Assembly (NCBI GenBank): GCA_963922495.1 | Contig: CAWUIH010000052.1 | Location: 1 to 10,522 of the forward strand | DNA length: 10,522 bases | Origin: CAWUIH01 sp963922495 | Lineage (GTDB): Bacteria > Pseudomonadota > Gammaproteobacteria > Coxiellales > Coxiellaceae | Direction of reading: 5' to 3' | Shown here: one piece after another, positions 7,103 to 10,522 of the stretch | Layout of the letters: each line of letters begins with the position of its first letter | How positions within the stretch are numbered: position 1 is the first letter of the stretch | Made by a program: the position numbers and the translations under genes | The notes under the pieces: generated by a model | Told to the model about the DNA's origin: nothing | The model's input: the letters and a program-made list of their open reading frames with translations, nothing else | Databases searched by the model: none

Positions 7103-9709
7103 TTATCTCAAAATTGCACAAGGTATTTCATCCCTCGTGGCAGTTTGATCTTGATGAGATGATAATGGTAATTTAAACAGGGTTGATGTATTTGTTGCAA
7201 GTTTCTGAAAATTCCTAGACGCTAATTGGAATTGTTCGTCACTATATTCGCAATTGATATCGCACAAAGGTGGGGTATGTTGAATCAACAAATTTAGAAT
7301 GTGTATTGTATTTTCCACTGATTGAGTCATGCGGCTAGCTTTTTGAACTTTTTGCGAAAGAACGGTCTTTAAGAATTGTGAGCTTCGAGAATCTAATCGT
7401 TGCATGAGTTGTTGAATCTGGGGAAGGTGATTGCTCCATCGAACCGGCTGATTATTACGAACTGCATTATGAATCAATGAGGAATTACGTTTTTCAGCGG
7501 CTAATTTTAGTACTTTCAACTGTAACGCAGTGGGTAATAGTGGCTTAAAGTAACCAAGACCAGCATTGGTAATGGTATCCCAGCGTAAAAAAGTAAAAAA
7601 TTTTGTTGCAAATATTGGGTAACGTTTAAAAAAGCCTAAGATCATCGAGTTTTTTTGTAATAATGGAGCATCTATCGATTGTTTCAATGCACGTGCTATA
7701 CAAGTTTGTTGATTGGATGCCGCGAACAAAAGTTCTTCTGCTAAATTAGTTACAACCTGATCGTAGTCACCGTTGCGGCGACAATTTTCATCTAACTGCT
7801 GTTGCTCCATGATTTTATCCAAACACGCTTGATAACGTGGCGTGTTTGGTTCGAGTTTCAATAATTGCTGCTTGTGTTTATCGTGTTGTTGTAAACGAGT
7901 TATAATACGATGAAATTTTTGACGCCACTGTGGATTCAGACGCGAGTAAAGATATTCGATCAATAGGAAATCTCGTTCTTTTTGGCGATGTTGGCGAACA
8001 AACGTGATCAACAAACTGAAGCTCAAGCGTCGTACACAATCGGGGGAATCATTATTGTGTATAGTATTAATTAATTTATCTAGATGGTTTTGGCGAATAA
8101 AATAACTGTAGTCCTTATAACGATTTTTTAAACATCCTTGACGTTGCGCAATTAAAAAATGTTTTTGAATGGCTTCGAGTAATAACTGCTGTGTATCTGT
8201 GGTCTCCATTTCATTGATATCTGCTTTACTCACACGCAGATCGAAGTATTGAAAGGCAGTGAGCAACTCATAGATGGGCCCATTAAGTGCCTTACCATTG
8301 ACGAATGAACAGGTTTGGTAATTTTGAAGTTTGAGTGGAAATGTTGCAATCGGTTGAGTCGAAGTCGCAATTTTGCCGATCGCACGTTGATGTGAACGAT
8401 TGGCTGAAAGCCAACCTTCTTCACTCTCATTGATTCTAAAGCACTCATCGACAAACTGGTTCAAATCATTTTTACCAGCAGTGGGTGATATTTGGAAAAT
8501 ATATGCCCCATATTGTTTATTCCCACCGAATCCAAATAGCGAATATCCATCACTGCGATCTGCATACACAAGGTAACGCTGTTTACTGTTGGAGTGTGTT
8601 AATATTGCAGTATAAAAAAGATGAGCTTTATAACCTGTGGGAATAATGCAAACGGGGTTTTCTAATGCTTTCTTGCATGATTCTGCGGTTCCCATAAAAC
8701 TGCTATCAAATGCCAAACTGACTATTGATTGTAATCGCACTAGATTGAGAAGTTCTTTTTTTAATACCGCCACTTGTGGTGGAATAACATTTTTTTGTTC
8801 TTGACATGGTGTATTGCGCTGTTTGATATCAGGGACTTTTTCATCAGCAGTTAATGTACTCTGTGGCAATGTTATCGAAGCGCTAGGTATTGCGGCAATT
8901 TTATCAGTGAGCTTCCTATATTGTTGCTGTAAATGATCCAAATATTCTCTATTAACCGACTCTAGACGTAAAATTGCGTTATCGCTGTCATCGATTCCAA
9001 AGCAAACTGTGGTTTTACTGCGGGCATCATTTTTGATTTGAAAGGTTTGCGCACCATGCAATCCTAAAATATGTCCAGTATCTTTGATAAGTCGAAAGCA
9101 TTCAAAATCATATTTACCAGCCGTTTCAGTTATAAGATTCGCGCTGTATTTCATTAATTCTTGCAAAACCGTATTGAACCTATCAGACCCCAATACCATG
9201 TCATATACTGTTTGATAAGCCAATACAGCACTAAGATTTTCGGGATGTCCATAACGAAAATCATAGCCCCAAGTATTCAAGTAATTGAGTTTGGCAAGCT
9301 GAATTAAATGATAGCTTTCAATAGCATCTTCACCATGACTATTTTTGTATTTCATACGACCTGAATGATCGAAAGGCGACATAACCCGATCAAATCTTGG
9401 GTAGATTTTTTTAATGTGATGAAGATTACGATACTCTGGCTTAAGACAAGTACGAATAATAACTTGCATCATCTTATTAGTGGTAGAAGAGGAATTCCCT
9501 GGCTTAAATACTTGTTTCAGTTTAACCAAATTAGTTTGCTGTTCAAAATAATAGACGATTGCAGCGGATACTTGGCGATTCAAAATCGATTGTAATTGAG
9601 GTTGCGAAATATTCTCAAGAGCATTAAGCAACTGAAAATCTACATTTAACTGAGGGTTACGAAAAAATTTTATCAGTTCACCGCTAGATAATATATTACA
9701 TTGCGGCAT
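7103..9709 (-). CDS. large orphan protein (868 aa), possible effector with papain-like features
   Basis: I cannot assign this protein to a named family. It has no signal peptide and no clear membrane segment, so it is probably soluble. Residues 1-270 look folded and rich in aromatic and charged residues. A Pro/Thr/Gln-rich linker (about 274-312) leads into a second block. There, GYKAHLFYTAI (His363), LVYADRSDGYSLFGFGG (Asp384) and NYQTCSFVNGKAL (Cys467) follow in order. This layout recalls rearranged cysteine-protease-like domains in bacterial effectors, but the resemblance is an impression from motifs, not an alignment. Residues about 480-868 are helical, Leu/Gln/Arg/His-rich, with local Gln-rich segments (for example near MEQQQLDEN), possibly a helical scaffold or partner-binding part. 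The ATG at 9707-9709 has GGA eight bases upstream and is the only sensible start. The gene converges on the arc operon, and IS remnants lie close upstream, so it sits at the edge of a mobile region. An effector role is inference. Confidence 0.8.
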   Translation of the reverse strand: MPQCNILSSGELIKFFRNPQLNVDFQLLNALENISQPQLQSILNRQVSAAIVYYFEQQTNLVKLKQVFKPGNSSSTTNKMMQVIIRTCLKPEYRNLHHIKKIYPRFDRVMSPFDHSGRMKYKNSHGEDAIESYHLIQLAKLNYLNTWGYDFRYGHPENLSAVLAYQTVYDMVLGSDRFNTVLQELMKYSANLITETAGKYDFECFRLIKDTGHILGLHGAQTFQIKNDARSKTTVCFGIDDSDNAILRLESVNREYLDHLQQQYRKLTDKIAAIPSASITLPQSTLTADEKVPDIKQRNTPCQEQKNVIPPQVAVLKKELLNLVRLQSIVSLAFDSSFMGTAESCKKALENPVCIIPTGYKAHLFYTAILTHSNSKQRYLVYADRSDGYSLFGFGGNKQYGAYIFQISPTAGKNDLNQFVDECFRINESEEGWLSANRSHQRAIGKIATSTQPIATFPLKLQNYQTCSFVNGKALNGPIYELLTAFQYFDLRVSKADINEMETTDTQQLLLEAIQKHFLIAQRQGCLKNRYKDYSYFIRQNHLDKLINTIHNNDSPDCVRRLSFSLLITFVRQHRQKERDFLLIEYLYSRLNPQWRQKFHRIITRLQQHDKHKQQLLKLEPNTPRYQACLDKIMEQQQLDENCRRNGDYDQVVTNLAEELLFAASNQQTCIARALKQSIDAPLLQKNSMILGFFKRYPIFATKFFTFLRWDTITNAGLGYFKPLLPTALQLKVLKLAAEKRNSSLIHNAVRNNQPVRWSNHLPQIQQLMQRLDSRSSQFLKTVLSQKVQKASRMTQSVENTIHILNLLIQHTPPLCDINCEYSDEQFQLASRNFQKLATNTSTLFKLPLSSHQDQTATRDEIPCAILR

Positions 9710-9744
9710 GATTAGTGTCCGGAAATATCTGCATATGCTCTTAT

Positions 9745-9774
9745 TTTATACACATTTCCTTATATGAATATTAA
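9745..9774 (-). promoter_or_regulatory. candidate promoter of the 868-residue orphan
   Basis: On the minus strand TTAATA (9774-9769) and TATAAA (9750-9745) are 18 bases apart, putting transcription start near 9738, about 30 bases before the ATG. The -10 is good and the -35 is weak. Confidence 0.35.
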
Positions 9775-9953
9775 ATTTTCAAAGTAAATAATCGCAAACT
9801 GTATTAATCCCTAAGGGCAAAAATCAGCACGGCAATCGGGCCAAGAGTTAGTCAACTTTGCTGAGATTTAGTAACTTCGAAAGATATCCAGCTGTAATGG
9901 TATGGACTCCACCCCTTTAATCCGGCCTCGTAATGGGCCAAAATGATATTTTG
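9775..9953. other. intergenic stretch, possible eroded mobile DNA
   Basis: No gene is evident. The part from about 9880 to 9953 is noticeably richer in G and C than the AT-rich upstream region of the neighbouring gene. Its minus strand reads without stop in two frames for about 25-30 codons. This could be a fragment of an older insertion sequence into which the adjacent IS6-type end was inserted, but I could not match it to a family. Confidence 0.3.
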
Positions 9954-10059
9954 GGCACTGTTGCAAAAAATCCAGAAATTAAAAGCTCTTTAATCTTAAG
10001 TTATTAAGCAGCAATACCAAATAGAGCTTGGATAAAGTTCATCTGTTTTACAACATTTT
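9954..10059 (-). mobile_element. IS6/IS26-type element remnant: terminal inverted repeat plus transposase C-terminus
   Basis: GGCACTGTTGCAAA at 9954-9967 equals, from memory, the 14-base terminal inverted repeat of IS26 and close IS6-family relatives. Just inside it, the minus strand encodes NVVKQMNFIQALFGIAA followed by TAA (stop at 10004-10006), which looks like an IS6-type transposase tail. The distance from stop to element end (about 50 bases) is right for such an element. The rest of the transposase is missing: the recognisable part ends near 10059, exactly where a 24-base repeat begins. This is a non-functional fragment whose other end is not in the window. The inverted repeat is the stronger evidence; the protein tail is supportive only. 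Confidence 0.6.
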
Positions 10060-10083
10060 GGCTCTTCGCGCTTTTGCGTGGAT
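10060..10083 (+). repeat. 24-base repeat, copy A
   Basis: Begins GGCTCTTCGCG and ends TTTGCGTGGAT. It matches copy B (10468-10491) in 22 of 24 bases and the same orientation, 408 bases away; the two differences are adjacent, at the middle. It sits between the IS6-type fragment and the ISL3 transposase gene. It may be the left terminal repeat of the ISL3-type element (whose ends often begin GG with CTCTT or GTCTT) or a dispersed extragenic repeat unrelated to transposition. Confidence 0.7.
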
Positions 10084-10140
10084 TGAGGGGATATAGTACA
10101 ATACTTTATCGTTCAGAAGATGGATTAAAACGAGATCAAG

Positions 10141-10522
10141 ATGGCTAATAATAACACACCGGAAACTCTCCTGCTTTTCACCAAAATTTTAAATTTCCCA
10201 GACACCACCGTTACAAAAATTATTGATTCTCCTGATGGAAACGAAGTAACCCTTGTTGTAAAAAGTACTCGAGAAGATTTACCTTGTCGAATTTGTAATA
10301 AGCCAACACGGGGTCACGGATTGGGACGCACATTACGTTTTCGTCATTTGCCGCTGTTGGGCAAAGAAACCATTATTGAAGTTACCCCAAGACGTGGCAT
10401 CTGTATTGACTGTGATGATAATCCAACCACCACTGAACAATTCGATTGGTATGAGAGAAAGAGTAAGGGCTCTTCGCGTCTTTGCGTGGATCAAATCAGC
10501 ATGCGGCAATACCCGGAGCAAA
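10141..10522 (+). pseudogene. ISL3-family transposase, N-terminal part, apparently interrupted
   Basis: The frame opens at ATG 10141 and runs off the window, but only about the first 109 residues look like transposase. They contain the ISL3-family N-terminal zinc-binding domain: CRIC (Cys49, Cys52), GHG with His59, RTLRFRHLPLLG (64-74), then RRGICIDC (Cys88, Cys91) and FDWYERKSK (101-109). In ISL3 transposases a segment like YTKAYE follows and leads into the helix-turn-helix and DDE catalytic parts. Here the text changes to GSSRLCVD exactly where copy B of the 24-base repeat starts (10468), so the gene is probably broken by an insertion. The catalytic domain is not in the window, so the rest could lie beyond the inserted DNA. 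The ribosome binding site is poor; the only other nearby ATG (10120) closes after two codons. Confidence 0.7.
10468..10491 (+). repeat. 24-base repeat, copy B, inside the transposase gene
   Basis: Second copy of the repeat at 10060-10083 (22 of 24 identical, direct orientation). It starts at the codon after residue 109 of the ISL3 transposase, where the family resemblance stops. The frame stays open through it. Sequence after the repeat (10492-10522) shows no similarity to what follows copy A, so only the 24 bases are shared. Confidence 0.7.

Noticed and set aside
107..7380. A 13-base identical string, TTTAAGAATTGTG, at 107-119 and 7368-7380
   Set aside because: It is short, AT-rich and lies once in a leader and once inside a coding region. 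Chance is the likeliest cause.
1..10522. CRISPR array, tRNA, rRNA or riboswitch
   Set aside because: No regularly spaced repeats, cloverleaf-like segments or known leader motifs were seen on either strand.

Overview
The window is AT-rich, densely coded bacterial DNA. The protein sequences look gammaproteobacterial: the ornithine carbamoyltransferase and the antiporter resemble E. coli ArgF and AdiC. Two large orphan proteins, one with a C-terminal pair of membrane helices, and a small exported cysteine-rich protein recall Legionellales-type intracellular bacteria (Legionella, Coxiella, Aquicella, Berkiella). That placement is inference; no rRNA or housekeeping marker is present to settle it.

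Layout. Positions 1-271 are non-coding leader. A 128-residue secreted Cys-rich protein (272-658, +) converges on a 571-residue orphan (668-2383, -) with two predicted C-terminal membrane helices. A 251-base divergent intergenic region follows. Next is a compact four-gene arginine deiminase operon on the + strand (2635-7066): AdiC-like basic amino-acid antiporter, ornithine carbamoyltransferase, arginine deiminase, carbamate kinase. The genes overlap by 11 bases, are spaced by 7, and overlap by 1, so they are almost certainly one transcript. An 868-residue orphan (7103-9709, -) converges on the operon end. The right edge (9954-10522) is an insertion-sequence graveyard: an IS6/IS26-type end with a transposase C-terminal remnant, two copies of a 24-base direct repeat, and the N-terminal part of an ISL3-family transposase that appears to be cut by the second repeat copy.

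Function. The operon encodes a complete arginine fermentation route. The antiporter would import arginine, probably against ornithine. Arginine deiminase makes citrulline and ammonia, the carbamoyltransferase makes ornithine and carbamoyl phosphate, and carbamate kinase makes ATP, CO2 and ammonia. It can supply ATP without respiration, raise pH and consume host arginine. All catalytic motifs I could check are intact. The gene order (antiporter-OTC-ADI-CK) and the AdiC-type rather than classical ArcD-type transporter differ from the Pseudomonas arcDABC arrangement.

The most novel material is the three orphan proteins flanking the operon. I could not assign any of them to a family with confidence.
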